A stretch of DNA of 64,000 nucleotides from CAVQCT01 sp964520865 (lineage in GTDB: Bacteria > Zixibacteria > MSB-5A5 > GN15 > FEB-12), in contig CAZFOY010000014.1 of NCBI GenBank assembly GCA_964520865.1, positions 1 to 64,000 on the forward strand, in the 5' to 3' direction. A model generated the notes under the pieces. That model worked only from the letters and a program-made list of their open reading frames with translations, was not told the DNA's origin and did no database searches. Of the stretch, positions 7,920-17,263 are shown piece after piece (positions within the stretch are counted from its first letter, which is position 1; the number at the start of each line of letters is the position of its first letter). The translations under genes and the position numbers were made by a program.

Positions 7920-10900
7920 ATGGTTAAACTGACTATAAACGGAAAAGAAGTCACCGCGTCACCCGATCAGACAATCCTGCACGTGTGTCGCGAACAGAAT
8001 ATCGATACCAATATACCGACTCTCTGTTACGACGAGAAGCTCCCTCCTTTCGGTTCCTGCTTCCTGTGTGTCGTGGAACTCGAAGGACAAAGCCGGCTCT
8101 TCCCTTCCTGTTCTACAAAGGTAGCCGAAGGAATGAAGATTCAGACCCGGTCGGAGAAGGTCGTGCGCGCCCGCAAGACCTGTCTCGAACTGCTCGTCTC
8201 CGATCACTATGCCGACTGCTTCGGCCCCTGCCGCCTGAACTGCCCGGCCGATGTAGACATCCAGGGATACATGTCCCTCATCCACCTCGGCAAATTCAAA
8301 GAAGCGGTGGCGCTGATCAAAGAGAAGAACCCGCTTCCCTCTGTTTGCGGCCGCGTATGCACTCGCAAATGCGAAATCAACTGCCGTCGCTCGCTGGTCG
8401 ATGCTCCGGTTGGGATCGACTTCCTGAAGCGGTATGCCGCGGATCAGGACATGATCGGTGAGATGTGGACCCCGGACACCAAACCGGACAATGGCCACTC
8501 GGTGGCTATCGTCGGAGGCGGACCGGCCGGTCTTACCTGTGCCTACTATCTCGTCCTCGAAGGATATCGTCCGGTCATATTTGAATCACTTCCGAAACCG
8601 GGGGGCATGCTTCGCTACGGAATTCCGGAATATCGTTTGCCCAAAGACGTTCTCGATAAAGAAATCAACTGGATTTCCTCGCTCGGCGCAGAGATCCATA
8701 CCAACCAGACGCTCGGCAAAGACTTCACTATCGACAGCCTGTTCAAGAAGGGGTTCGAAGCAGTCTTTGTCGGACTAGGCGCCCAGGTTGGCAAGCCGAT
8801 GCAGGTTGAAAACGAAGAGGTCGAAGGGGTCCTCTCCGGAGTAGAGTTCCTTCGCCAGGTCGAAATGAAGACCAACCCGAAGATCGCCGGCAAGGTTGTG
8901 GTCGTCGGTGGCGGTAACACCGCAATCGATGCCGCCCGTACTTCCCTGCGTCTCGGGGCGGACGAAGTTGTCCTGCTCTATCGCCGTACGCGCAAAGAGA
9001 TGCCTGCGAATGAAATGGAAATCGTGGCCGCCGAAGAAGAAGGCGTCAAGATGGAATTCCTCGCCGCTCCGGTGCGCGTGAACTCCGAAAACGACCGAAT
9101 GACCTCAATCGAGTGCCTTCGCATGGAACTCGGCGAACCGGATGCTTCCGGCCGCCGCCGCCCGGTCAAGATCGAAGGTTCCGAGTATACGCTGGAAGCC
9201 GACTGGATCATCTCGGCGATCGGACAGGAACCGGATCTCGATGGCGCCAATGAATCGACCGGCCTGAAAGTCACGAAATGGAAAACCGTCGTGGCCAAAG
9301 ATGGTACCTTCGATACCGATCGCCCCGGCGTGTTCGCAGGTGGCGATGTCGTCACCGGACCGGCCGATGCAATCGACGCTATCGCCGCCGGACGAAAGGC
9401 TGCGACGGCAATCGACAAGTACATTCGTGAAAGCGTCGTTACCCCGCTTCACAATCGATTCGAGAGCAAGCGGGACAATTTCCACAAAATGACCGCCCAG
9501 GATCTGCCGGACATCGGCATATCCGAACGGCATCATATGCCGGAACTCGAGGCCGGAGAACGGATTCACTCTTTTGTCGAAGTCGAGACCGGTTTTACGG
9601 CCGAGCAGGCAATCGAGGAATCCGGGCGTTGCGCCGAATGCGGATGCGACGTCGCCCTCTCCTGTACCCTGCAGGACTACTGCTCCGAATACGGCGTCGA
9701 CCAGACCCGGTTTGTCGGTGCGTACAACAAATACAAAGTTGACTCGCGCCACCCGTTCATCAAACTCGACTCTAACAAGTGTATTCGATGCGGACGATGC
9801 GTTGCTACCTGCTCCGAGATTCTCAACGTCTCGGCGCTCGGGTTCGTCAACCGCGGGTTCCGCACTATCATAAAGCCGGCGCTCGAAAAGGCCCTGCATG
9901 AAACCAACTGCGTCTCGTGCGGCAACTGTATCGACGTCTGCCCGACCGGCGCTCTCAACGAGAAAATGCCGTTCCGTCGCTCCGGACCCTGGAAAATGGA
10001 GACGACCTACAACATCTGCAACTACTGCTCGGTTGGATGCAATATCACGATCAATCACAAGACCCCCGATCTGTTCTTCGTAACCGGCGCTCCGCCGGAC
10101 AAAGAGCCGAATCACGGTGAACTCTGCGTTAAGGGACGTTTCGGATACGAACAGTATCTCGACGGCAGCCGCCTGACCAAACCGATGGTCCGCAAGGGCG
10201 ACAAGCTGGTCGAGTGCTCGTGGGATGAGGCGTTCGATGCCGTGAAGGCCGGATTCGATCGGGTCTACAAAGACATCATCGATCGCGACCAGACCCTGAT
10301 CGCAGCTTCGCCTAAACTCAGCAACGAAGAATTGTACCTGGCCGGCGTTCTCGGTCGTGCCGCCATTGGCACCAACAACCTCGTTTCGTTCCAGAGGCTG
10401 TCGACCGAAGCTGACTATCATGCCCTCGATGAAATGCTCGGCGGTACGATCGCTTCGGCGACCGAAGAGGAAGTGCGCGATGCTGACATGTATCTCTTCC
10501 TCGGCGGCAACCCGACCTCGGAAAACCCGGTCCTCGGCTGGCAGGTGAAACGGAGAATCAAGAAGGGCACACCTTCGATTGTGATCAACTCCGGTCAGAT
10601 TGACCTCACTCGCTACGCCACCGTCTGGGCCGATCCGCGCAGAGGGACCTCGACTGTTCTTCTCAACGCCGTCATGGCCGAGTTGATCCGGAAAGGGAAA
10701 GTCGACGAGAAGTTCATCGACGAACGCACCGTCAACTTCGACCAGACCCGCAAACAGCTTCTCGATGCTGACACCGAAGAAGCAGTTTCCGTTTGCGGAG
10801 TCACCGCCGATAAGATCGATCAGATCGTGGAACTTCTCTCCGATCGAAGCAAGAAGGTCGTAGCTTTCTACAATATCGAAAGCCGTGTCGATCGCGCCCC

Positions 10901-11660
10901 GAACGAACTGAAGGCGCTTGCGTCGCTCATGCTGATTCTCGGCAAGCTCGGCGTCAAGGGCTCCGGTATCGCGATGACTTCAAGCCAGTGTAATCACACC
11001 GGCATGACTCTCACCGGTTTCGACCGGCTGCTCCTTCCGGGTGGACGGTCAATCGCCAACGCCGATGCCCTCAAGGAAGTCGGCGCAGTCTGGCAGACCG
11101 ATGTTGCCGGCATGATTGAGAAGTCGGGAACGAACCTGAGCCGGAAGATCCGTGAGAACAAGATCCGTGCCGCCGTGATTCTCGGTGAGAACCCGGCCAA
11201 GGACGCTCAATTCAACAGCCTCATCAACGATCTCGATTTCCTCGTCGTGGCCGATATGTTCCATACCGCCACCGTGACGATGGCCGATGTCTTCCTTCCC
11301 CTCTCCGCCTATTTGGAGAACAAGGGACATCTGACCAACTGGAGCGGGAACCGTCAGTTCACCAATCCGATCGGTGATCCGATGACCGGTCTGACCAATA
11401 TCGAACTGATCAAACGGCTGGCCGAAGCCCTCGGGCTGAAGCGGTCGATTGGCAAGTTCGATGAACTGGTGAGCGAGATCAAGTTCCTGCGCGAGCGGGT
11501 CGGGATTCAGACTCCGATAAACGGATCTTTCCCGACTGCCGACGGCAAGGCTCATTTCGTGCTGTACGCGGCCGAAGTCACCACGACGCCGGCGGCCGTC
11601 CCGCACGTACTTGAGATCGATGCCCGGATGGCTGAGAAGGCAAAACTGATCAGCTCGTAA
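7920..11660 (+). CDS. NuoG-ferredoxin / GltD / molybdopterin-oxidoreductase fusion lacking the FDH catalytic pair
   Basis: This 1246-residue fusion starts with a NuoG-type [2Fe-2S] domain and His/Cys cluster region (about 1-100). A GltD/NfnB-like module follows, with CGRVCTRKCE (near 145) and two dinucleotide folds, GGGPAG (near 197) and GGGNTAIDAAR (near 330). Next come ferredoxin clusters CIRCGRC and CVSCGNCIDVCPTGAL, then a molybdopterin-oxidoreductase fold with a [4Fe-4S] site beginning C700-X2-C703-X3-C707. In formate dehydrogenases a Sec/Cys-His pair follows GTNN...R-(V/L). Here the matching positions are Ser828 and Thr829, and the later catalytic Arg region reads SSQCNHTG. Formate oxidation is therefore unlikely. 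The GltD part suggests NADPH or flavin-based bifurcation with the NuoEF-like partners; this is inference. A terminator follows. Confidence 0.9.
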   Translation: MVKLTINGKEVTASPDQTILHVCREQNIDTNIPTLCYDEKLPPFGSCFLCVVELEGQSRLFPSCSTKVAEGMKIQTRSEKVVRARKTCLELLVSDHYADCFGPCRLNCPADVDIQGYMSLIHLGKFKEAVALIKEKNPLPSVCGRVCTRKCEINCRRSLVDAPVGIDFLKRYAADQDMIGEMWTPDTKPDNGHSVAIVGGGPAGLTCAYYLVLEGYRPVIFESLPKPGGMLRYGIPEYRLPKDVLDKEINWISSLGAEIHTNQTLGKDFTIDSLFKKGFEAVFVGLGAQVGKPMQVENEEVEGVLSGVEFLRQVEMKTNPKIAGKVVVVGGGNTAIDAARTSLRLGADEVVLLYRRTRKEMPANEMEIVAAEEEGVKMEFLAAPVRVNSENDRMTSIECLRMELGEPDASGRRRPVKIEGSEYTLEADWIISAIGQEPDLDGANESTGLKVTKWKTVVAKDGTFDTDRPGVFAGGDVVTGPADAIDAIAAGRKAATAIDKYIRESVVTPLHNRFESKRDNFHKMTAQDLPDIGISERHHMPELEAGERIHSFVEVETGFTAEQAIEESGRCAECGCDVALSCTLQDYCSEYGVDQTRFVGAYNKYKVDSRHPFIKLDSNKCIRCGRCVATCSEILNVSALGFVNRGFRTIIKPALEKALHETNCVSCGNCIDVCPTGALNEKMPFRRSGPWKMETTYNICNYCSVGCNITINHKTPDLFFVTGAPPDKEPNHGELCVKGRFGYEQYLDGSRLTKPMVRKGDKLVECSWDEAFDAVKAGFDRVYKDIIDRDQTLIAASPKLSNEELYLAGVLGRAAIGTNNLVSFQRLSTEADYHALDEMLGGTIASATEEEVRDADMYLFLGGNPTSENPVLGWQVKRRIKKGTPSIVINSGQIDLTRYATVWADPRRGTSTVLLNAVMAELIRKGKVDEKFIDERTVNFDQTRKQLLDADTEEAVSVCGVTADKIDQIVELLSDRSKKVVAFYNIESRVDRAPNELKALASLMLILGKLGVKGSGIAMTSSQCNHTGMTLTGFDRLLLPGGRSIANADALKEVGAVWQTDVAGMIEKSGTNLSRKIRENKIRAAVILGENPAKDAQFNSLINDLDFLVVADMFHTATVTMADVFLPLSAYLENKGHLTNWSGNRQFTNPIGDPMTGLTNIELIKRLAEALGLKRSIGKFDELVSEIKFLRERVGIQTPINGSFPTADGKAHFVLYAAEVTTTPAAVPHVLEIDARMAEKAKLISS

Positions 11661-11686
11661 GGCCCTGAATTAGATATTTATTCTGC

Positions 11687-11722
11687 AAGCCGCGCCATAT
11701 CCTCACTATGGCGCGGCTTTTT
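11687..11722 (+). terminator. Rho-independent terminator of the redox operon
   Basis: A 13-bp perfect stem (AAGCCGCGCCATA paired with TATGGCGCGGCTT) with a 7-nt loop, running into TTTTT. It lies 26 bp after the stop of the fusion gene and closes the operon. Confidence 0.92.
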
Positions 11723-11817
11723 CGGAATCGTTCTGACCTCTCTCCAACCGCCGCCTGGACGTTGCAACTTATTGTAAGAAAGTGCGTTATAGTACCTGAG
11801 ACTAAAGAAGAATCGCC

Positions 11818-11845
11818 TTGAGTTTTTCGGGTTTTCTGTTATCTT
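11818..11845 (+). promoter_or_regulatory. Candidate promoter for the aminotransferase gene
   Basis: TTGAGT (11818-11823), 16 bp, TATCTT (11840-11845). The same -10 hexamer with TTGACT occurs before the sugar aminotransferase at 29663-29691, which supports the call. A better-looking TATAGT at 11788-11793 has no -35 at acceptable spacing. The rest of 11723-11902 holds nothing else I can name. Confidence 0.45.
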
Positions 11846-11902
11846 GAGGACTGACCTGAATATATCGACCTACGTATCGGATACGAAGAAAAGGAGAAGC
11901 CT

Positions 11903-13186
11903 ATGGCAAAAGTAGACACCGTAAACAAAAACAACCTCGGTTTCTCTCAGACACCAGACAATCAGATTGTAGAATTTGAAAGTACTTTCGGCGCCCATCA
12001 CTACGGCCGCTTGAACCTGGTCGTCAGAAGAGCCGAGGGTGCCTGGCTGTACAGCCAGAACGATACCAAGCATCTGGACTGCCTCGCCGCCTACTCTGCG
12101 GCCAACCAGGGCCATCATCATCCGGCCATAGTCAGGGCAGTCGTCGACGCTTTGCAGGGGAATTACGCATCGGTCATATCGAATGTCGTTTACACCGATT
12201 CTCTCGGCCTCTTTCTCAAGAAGGCCGCGAACCTCGTGCCTCAGCTCGGCCCGCGTTTCGGCAACAACGGTAACAAAGTCCTGCCGAAAAACGGCGGCGT
12301 GGAATCGGTCGAAACGGCCGTCAAGATGGCCCGCTACTACGGATACAAATCCAAAGGGATCAAAGACGGCAATCAGGAGATTATCGTTTTCAACAATAAT
12401 TTCCACGGACGGATGATAACAACTATCTCCTTCTCCTCGACCCCGAAGTACAAAGAAGGGTTCGGTCCTCTGACCCCCGGATTCGTTTCGGTGGAATTCG
12501 GAGATATCGAGGCCGTCAAGAAGGCGATCAATCCGAATACGTGCGGTATTCTCGTGGAGCCGATGCAGGGTGAAGGCGGCATGTATCAGCCGCCGGATGG
12601 TTTCCTCAAAGGTCTCCGCCAGCTCGCCGACGAGAACGACTTGATTCTGCTGTTCGATGAAATCCAGGTCGGTCTCGGCCGTACTGGCAAAATGTTCTGC
12701 TTCGAGCACGAGAACGTCATTCCTGACGGCGTTATCCTTGGCAAGGCGATTTCGGGCGGCCTCGTTCCGCTGTCGATTTTCGTCACCAACAGCAAGCTGA
12801 TGGATATGGCCTTCCAGCCCGGACGCGACGGTTCCACCTACGGCGGCTACCCGCTCGCCTGCGTGGCGGGCAACGCGGCAATCGACGTTATCGTCAATGA
12901 GAAACTGGCCGAACGCTCACACAAGATGGGCGAAATTCTCAAGAAGAAGATTCTCGATATCGCCGCCAGATCCTCCCATGTCAAAGAGGTTCGCGGACGC
13001 GGCCTGTTTATTGGAATCGAAGTAAAGAGCGGCGATGCTATGCAGTTCTGTCGCAAGCTGCTCGATATCGGCCTGCTGGCGAACGACAGCCACGGTCATA
13101 CGATCCGTGTCTCTCCGCCACTGATTATCGATGAAAAGGAACTGGACTATATTGCGGACAAACTCGAACAGGTCCTTGTCGACTGA
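11903..13186 (+). CDS. rocD: Ornithine/acetylornithine-type class III aminotransferase
   Basis: A 427-residue PLP-dependent class III aminotransferase, closest by motif to ornithine aminotransferase, which converts ornithine and 2-oxoglutarate to glutamate semialdehyde and glutamate. Visible are NNNFHGRM, LVEPMQGEGG, LLFDEIQVGLGRTGKMF and GKAISGG with the PLP lysine. The N-terminal region (about 35-75) includes LDCLAAYSAANQGHHHP. The start is ATG with AAGGAG 7 bp upstream. It is a single gene between two terminators. Acetylornithine, 4-aminobutyrate or lysine aminotransferase are possible alternatives; the substrate cannot be fixed from sequence alone. Confidence 0.85.
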   Translation: MAKVDTVNKNNLGFSQTPDNQIVEFESTFGAHHYGRLNLVVRRAEGAWLYSQNDTKHLDCLAAYSAANQGHHHPAIVRAVVDALQGNYASVISNVVYTDSLGLFLKKAANLVPQLGPRFGNNGNKVLPKNGGVESVETAVKMARYYGYKSKGIKDGNQEIIVFNNNFHGRMITTISFSSTPKYKEGFGPLTPGFVSVEFGDIEAVKKAINPNTCGILVEPMQGEGGMYQPPDGFLKGLRQLADENDLILLFDEIQVGLGRTGKMFCFEHENVIPDGVILGKAISGGLVPLSIFVTNSKLMDMAFQPGRDGSTYGGYPLACVAGNAAIDVIVNEKLAERSHKMGEILKKKILDIAARSSHVKEVRGRGLFIGIEVKSGDAMQFCRKLLDIGLLANDSHGHTIRVSPPLIIDEKELDYIADKLEQVLVD

Positions 13187-13216
13187 AGCTTGTTTGAAAT
13201 AGATCTGAATGTGACG

Positions 13217-13247
13217 GGCGGTTCTTCCGGAGCCGCCTGTTTCATTT
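13217..13247 (+). terminator. Probable terminator after the aminotransferase
   Basis: A GGCGG/CCGCC hairpin with an interrupted inner stem followed by TGTTTCATTT, in the 55-bp gap between convergent genes. The U tract is interrupted, so strength is uncertain. Confidence 0.45.
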
Positions 13248-14183
13248 AGCCGTTTCGAGACGGCCTTCGGCCTCGCCTGCCTTCTTCACCCCTCGTACCG
13301 CACCGACATAGATTGCGAGCAGCGTCAGTGCCGCTCCGACAACCTGAAGCAGTCCGAGTTCTTCGTTGAAAAAGAGCCATCCCCACACGGTGGCCAGAGT
13401 CGGCTGGAGCAAAAGTACCAACCCGCTCTGTGAGGCACGCAGTTTCGGGAGACTGGTAGAGATCACCCACCAGCCGATCGCCTGAGCAATAAGCGCCAGC
13501 GCGAACAAAATAAACCAGGCAAACAGGCTCGGCGGCAGATGAGGCCCGTGCTCGAACATCATCGCAACACCGAGGAAAACCGAAGTGAACAGCGAGGCCC
13601 AGGCCATCAGGGCCAGTGAACTCGGTCGAACGTCCCGATGCCCGGCTTTCTTCAGCGAAGTCATGTATACGCTGTACACCACACCGGTCAGGAGTCCGAA
13701 TACGATTCCGCGAATGTAAAGAGTCGAGAAACTCATATCGCTCCCGAATCCAATCAGGAGCACGACTCCAATGAATGCTGCCACGACTGCGCCGAAGAAG
13801 ACAAGAGACAGTCTTTCACGAAATAGTGCCGTTCCGATCAGAGCCATCCAGAACACCTGTGTGTTGGCAAGGATCGTCGCCATCCCGGCGCCGGAGTCGA
13901 GGATCGAGCGGTGCCAGAAGAACAGGTCGAGAAAGAACGCCAATCCGGCCAGCAACAGGAAACGAAACACCGGCCCCGACAGCTTGAGCGAATCTCCCTT
14001 GACGGCGACCAGCCCAAACAGGATGCCCGCCCCCAGCAGAGTCCGCCAGAAACCAATCGTGGTAGGGCCAAGAATCTCTCGCCCGAGTAGTTTGACAAAA
14101 ATCGCCGCAAAACTGATACACAACGCTCCGAATGCGATCAGGAGAAGGTACTTTGTCGAGGATTGCTCCGTCCGGACAGCCAT
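13242..14183 (-). CDS. EamA/DMT-family membrane transporter
   Basis: A 313-residue inner-membrane protein with about ten hydrophobic segments arranged as two EamA repeats (roughly 10-145 and 160-300), the usual architecture of drug/metabolite transporters. The short hydrophilic N-terminus and a charged C-terminus (VKKAGEAEGRLETAK) frame the core. Conserved family wording includes WRTLLGAG and WALI-like segments, with GERLS/RERLS near the end of repeat one. Substrate unknown. It follows rodA on the same strand by 38 bp and may be read through from the shape operon. It resembles the second EamA gene at 62068-62958 in fold only. Confidence 0.82.
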   Translation of the reverse strand: MAVRTEQSSTKYLLLIAFGALCISFAAIFVKLLGREILGPTTIGFWRTLLGAGILFGLVAVKGDSLKLSGPVFRFLLLAGLAFFLDLFFWHRSILDSGAGMATILANTQVFWMALIGTALFRERLSLVFFGAVVAAFIGVVLLIGFGSDMSFSTLYIRGIVFGLLTGVVYSVYMTSLKKAGHRDVRPSSLALMAWASLFTSVFLGVAMMFEHGPHLPPSLFAWFILFALALIAQAIGWWVISTSLPKLRASQSGLVLLLQPTLATVWGWLFFNEELGLLQVVGAALTLLAIYVGAVRGVKKAGEAEGRLETAK

Positions 14184-14221
14184 TTTCTCTCCGAAGGATT
14201 TAGGTGGTTGGAGACGCGCGG

Positions 14222-15442
14222 TTAATACTCCTGCCAGCGATATTCGGCGGAGACGATAAGTCCGATCAGCGTCCAGAAGAGAATAAGCGACGTTCCGCCG
14301 TAGCTCACGAACGGCAGTGGCAGCCCGGTTACCGGCATGAATCCCAGCGCCATGCCGATGTTGATAAAGAACTGAAACAGAAGAATGCTCATCGCGCCCA
14401 TCACGACGAATGATGAAAATTTGGACCGGCAGTGGGCCGCAATCTTAATGCAGCGATAGAAGATGTAGCAAAACAATGCAATGACAATCAGTGATCCCCA
14501 CAATCCGAACTCTTCGCCGAGGACGGAGAAAATGAAATCGGTGTGTGGCTCCGGCAAAAAGTCGAGTCGAGACTGTGAACCTTGCAGGAAGCCCTTCCCG
14601 AGGATACCTCCGGATCCTATCGCGATCTTCGATTGAATAATCTGATAACCGGCGCCTCGCGGATCACGCCCCGGATCGAGAAAAGTGAGGATTCGTGACT
14701 TTTGATAGTCGGCCAGACGTCCCCATATGAACGGCGTTATCATGCCGAAGGCAAGGTTCGCAACCACTGCCATGATCCCGAAAATGAATCCCGGCCGGAA
14801 CAGAAACAGGAAAATAAGCAGTACCGCGAAATAGATCGACCAGGCCAGCCAATGCGATGCCGCCACAAGTGAAGCAAGGGGCGACAGAATCAAGAGCATA
14901 TACAGAGGAGATAGTCCCGACCAAAACCACAGGGCAAAGAGAATGACCCAGAATACCAGCGATGTTCCCAGGTCCGGCTGTTTCAAGATCAGCATGACCG
15001 GAACGATCGTCATCGTCGCCGATAAAGCGAGCCGTCGTTTGCTCTCCACGGGAAGTTTCGTATAGGAAAAGTACCTTGCCAGGGCAAACAAGAGCGCTAC
15101 TTTCGCGAGATCGGAGGGTGCAAAATTCACCGGTCCGAAAGAAAACCAGCGTGCCGCTCCCATCCGGGTGCTTCCGATGACCAGCACAAGACCGAGAAGA
15201 AGGATTGCGATTCCATAAAGCAGATACGCCGTGACATCGAACAACCGCATCGGCAAATGAATAACCGAGGCAAACACAAGCAGTGCGAGCCCAAGCCAGA
15301 TCGTCTGTCGAATGTACAGGTGCTGCTGAAATACCGACTGACCGTAGTACTGCGCAGACATAATCAGCAGAATTCCGATCACCGAAAGGGCCAGTGCGGC
15401 CCCGATCAGTTTCCAGTCCAGCGCTCGATAATTAATTACCAT
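14222..15442 (-). CDS. rodA: Rod-shape peptidoglycan polymerase RodA
   Basis: A SEDS-family glycosyltransferase of 406 residues that polymerises lipid II during cell elongation together with the class B PBP next door. Ten or so membrane spans are visible, with the SEDS features QPDLGTSLV, the PEPHTDFIFSVLGEEFG loop and the C-terminal MTG-like segment MPVTGLPLPFVSYGG. Its start overlaps the end of mrdA by 11 bp, so the two are translationally coupled. It belongs to the elongasome rather than FtsW because of that pairing and the mreC/mreD neighbours. Confidence 0.95.
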   Translation of the reverse strand: MVINYRALDWKLIGAALALSVIGILLIMSAQYYGQSVFQQHLYIRQTIWLGLALLVFASVIHLPMRLFDVTAYLLYGIAILLLGLVLVIGSTRMGAARWFSFGPVNFAPSDLAKVALLFALARYFSYTKLPVESKRRLALSATMTIVPVMLILKQPDLGTSLVFWVILFALWFWSGLSPLYMLLILSPLASLVAASHWLAWSIYFAVLLIFLFLFRPGFIFGIMAVVANLAFGMITPFIWGRLADYQKSRILTFLDPGRDPRGAGYQIIQSKIAIGSGGILGKGFLQGSQSRLDFLPEPHTDFIFSVLGEEFGLWGSLIVIALFCYIFYRCIKIAAHCRSKFSSFVVMGAMSILLFQFFINIGMALGFMPVTGLPLPFVSYGGTSLILFWTLIGLIVSAEYRWQEY

Positions 15443-17252
15443 CGTCCACCCCTGCTGCCGCCACGGTCTGATTCTGATCCTGAAGCTTTTTCATCATGTA
15501 CGTTCTGATAATGCCGCCGGCGAGCGGTGCTGCCACCTCGGAACCATGACCGGCATTTTCCACCAGAGCGCAGACGACAATCTGTGGATTGTCAAGTGGC
15601 GCGACACCGACGAACCACGAGTGATTTTCCCCGTGGGGATTCTCTGCTGTCCCGGTCTTTCCACCGACCGTGTACAACTTATTCTTCAGCCGTTTTGCAG
15701 TGCCGTGCTCCCCTTCGACCACCAGCCTCAACCCTTCCCTGAGAATATCGAGGGTCTTCTGTGTGAACGGGAGTTTGAACGATACCCTGGTCGGCTCAAC
15801 GATCTCCTGCCCGGACGGCTCTATCACTTTCTCTACCAGATGCGGCTGATACACGACACCGTTGTTGGCAAGTCCGCAATAGAACTGCGCCAGCTGCAGC
15901 GGTGTCACCAAAATTTCACCCTGTCCGATGGCGTTGTTTAGAGCCAACGCAGGTGACCATTTATGTTCCCCGTATCGCTTATTGTAATACTTCGAATCCG
16001 GAATCAGCCCGGGGGATTCCTGGGGCAAGTCGATATTAGTCGTCCTGCCGAAACCGCACTTCCTGAAGTACTCCCCGAGTTTGTCGACCCCCAGCTTCAA
16101 TCCGAGCTGGTAGAAATAGACGTCACAGGATTGCTCGATTGCGTGAGTCACCGTCAGGCTCCCATGACCGCCCGCATCCCAGCAGCGGAAAAATCGATTG
16201 CCGAACTGCATACCGCCAAGACAGGGCTTAAACGTGCTGTTCTCTGTAATCACCCCTTCCTCCAGACCGGCACCGGCCGTGACGAACTTGACCGTCGAAC
16301 CGGGAGGATAAAGACCGTTCATCGGACGGTTCAGCAGCGGATGGGTACTGTCGGTCCGGATCTCCTCCCATAGACTTTCAGGAACCACCGACGAAAAAAT
16401 ATTCGCATCGTAGCCCGGATACGAGGTCAGGGCAAGTATCCCGCCCGTCTTTGGATTAATAGCCACTATCGCACCGCAGCAAAATGTATCCAGCGCCTGA
16501 CTGCATGCCTTCTGGAGATCGTCATCGATTGTCAGCACCAACCCGTCACCCGGAGTCGCCGGAATCTCATCTCTGTCTTCGTATGAACCGAGGATCTGTC
16601 CCGATGCGGAGACCTCGATGTATGCGGTCCCTTCCCGCCCACGGAGCAAGTTATCGTAGGTCCTCTCCAGTCCCTTCTTGCCGATGATGCTGCCGAGGCG
16701 GTACGAGGCATCGCTGTTTTTCTTCATCTCGTCATCGGACACTTCGCCGACATACCCGGTAAACGATTCCGCCCCGAGGCTGTGATCGTACTGACGGACC
16801 TGTTCCATCTGGTAAGTGACGCCGGGGAATTCCTTGCTCTGTTCCTCCAAGACCGCCACCACTTCAAACGGTATATCCCGCTTCACGGTGGATGGCTGGA
16901 AAGGACTGACCATGTTCTTCTGAATACGCTTGCGAATCTGAGTACTATCGAGTCCGAGCAGGGCTGAAAGATTTTCGATAGTTTTGCCCGGGATGATTTC
17001 AGCCGGCACGACCGAGAGCGTATACGAGGGGCGGTTGTCTATGATGATCCGCCCTTCGCGGTCATAGACCACCCCGCGCCTCGGCACGATAGGCTCTACT
17101 CGAATCCTATTATTCTCCGACTGCTCGGCAAGATCGGTGTGCTGAACTATCTGAAGTTTGATCAAACCGAAAAGGAGAAAAAAGAAGACGATGGCTACCA
17201 GTGCGTAGCTGACGTGTACCCGGCCGGACAGAGAGAGGCGATATCGATCCAT
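15432..17252 (-). CDS. mrdA: Penicillin-binding protein 2 (elongation transpeptidase)
   Basis: A 606-residue class B PBP that crosslinks peptidoglycan at the lateral wall as partner of RodA. There is one N-terminal membrane anchor (about 16-32), the PBP dimerisation region with RGVVYDREGRII (about 59-70), then the transpeptidase domain with the active serine in PPGSTVKF, the SCD motif in EQSCDVYFY and the KTG motif in GGKTGTAEN. The length is normal. It overlaps rodA downstream and follows mreD by 11 bp. Confidence 0.95.
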   Translation of the reverse strand: MDRYRLSLSGRVHVSYALVAIVFFFLLFGLIKLQIVQHTDLAEQSENNRIRVEPIVPRRGVVYDREGRIIIDNRPSYTLSVVPAEIIPGKTIENLSALLGLDSTQIRKRIQKNMVSPFQPSTVKRDIPFEVVAVLEEQSKEFPGVTYQMEQVRQYDHSLGAESFTGYVGEVSDDEMKKNSDASYRLGSIIGKKGLERTYDNLLRGREGTAYIEVSASGQILGSYEDRDEIPATPGDGLVLTIDDDLQKACSQALDTFCCGAIVAINPKTGGILALTSYPGYDANIFSSVVPESLWEEIRTDSTHPLLNRPMNGLYPPGSTVKFVTAGAGLEEGVITENSTFKPCLGGMQFGNRFFRCWDAGGHGSLTVTHAIEQSCDVYFYQLGLKLGVDKLGEYFRKCGFGRTTNIDLPQESPGLIPDSKYYNKRYGEHKWSPALALNNAIGQGEILVTPLQLAQFYCGLANNGVVYQPHLVEKVIEPSGQEIVEPTRVSFKLPFTQKTLDILREGLRLVVEGEHGTAKRLKNKLYTVGGKTGTAENPHGENHSWFVGVAPLDNPQIVVCALVENAGHGSEVAAPLAGGIIRTYMMKKLQDQNQTVAAAGVDDGN

Positions 17253-17263
17253 GATTTTTGAAA

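Noticed and set aside
9105..10421. 438-residue open frame on the minus strand
   Set aside because: It lies antisense to the strongly supported fusion subunit. Its composition (Arg, Val, Asp and Phe rich without motifs) is typical of a shadow frame in GC-rich coding DNA.
7920..11660. Annotation as a working formate dehydrogenase alpha subunit
   Set aside because: The fold and clusters fit, but the catalytic Sec/Cys-His positions are Ser-Thr, and no in-frame TGA occurs that could encode selenocysteine.
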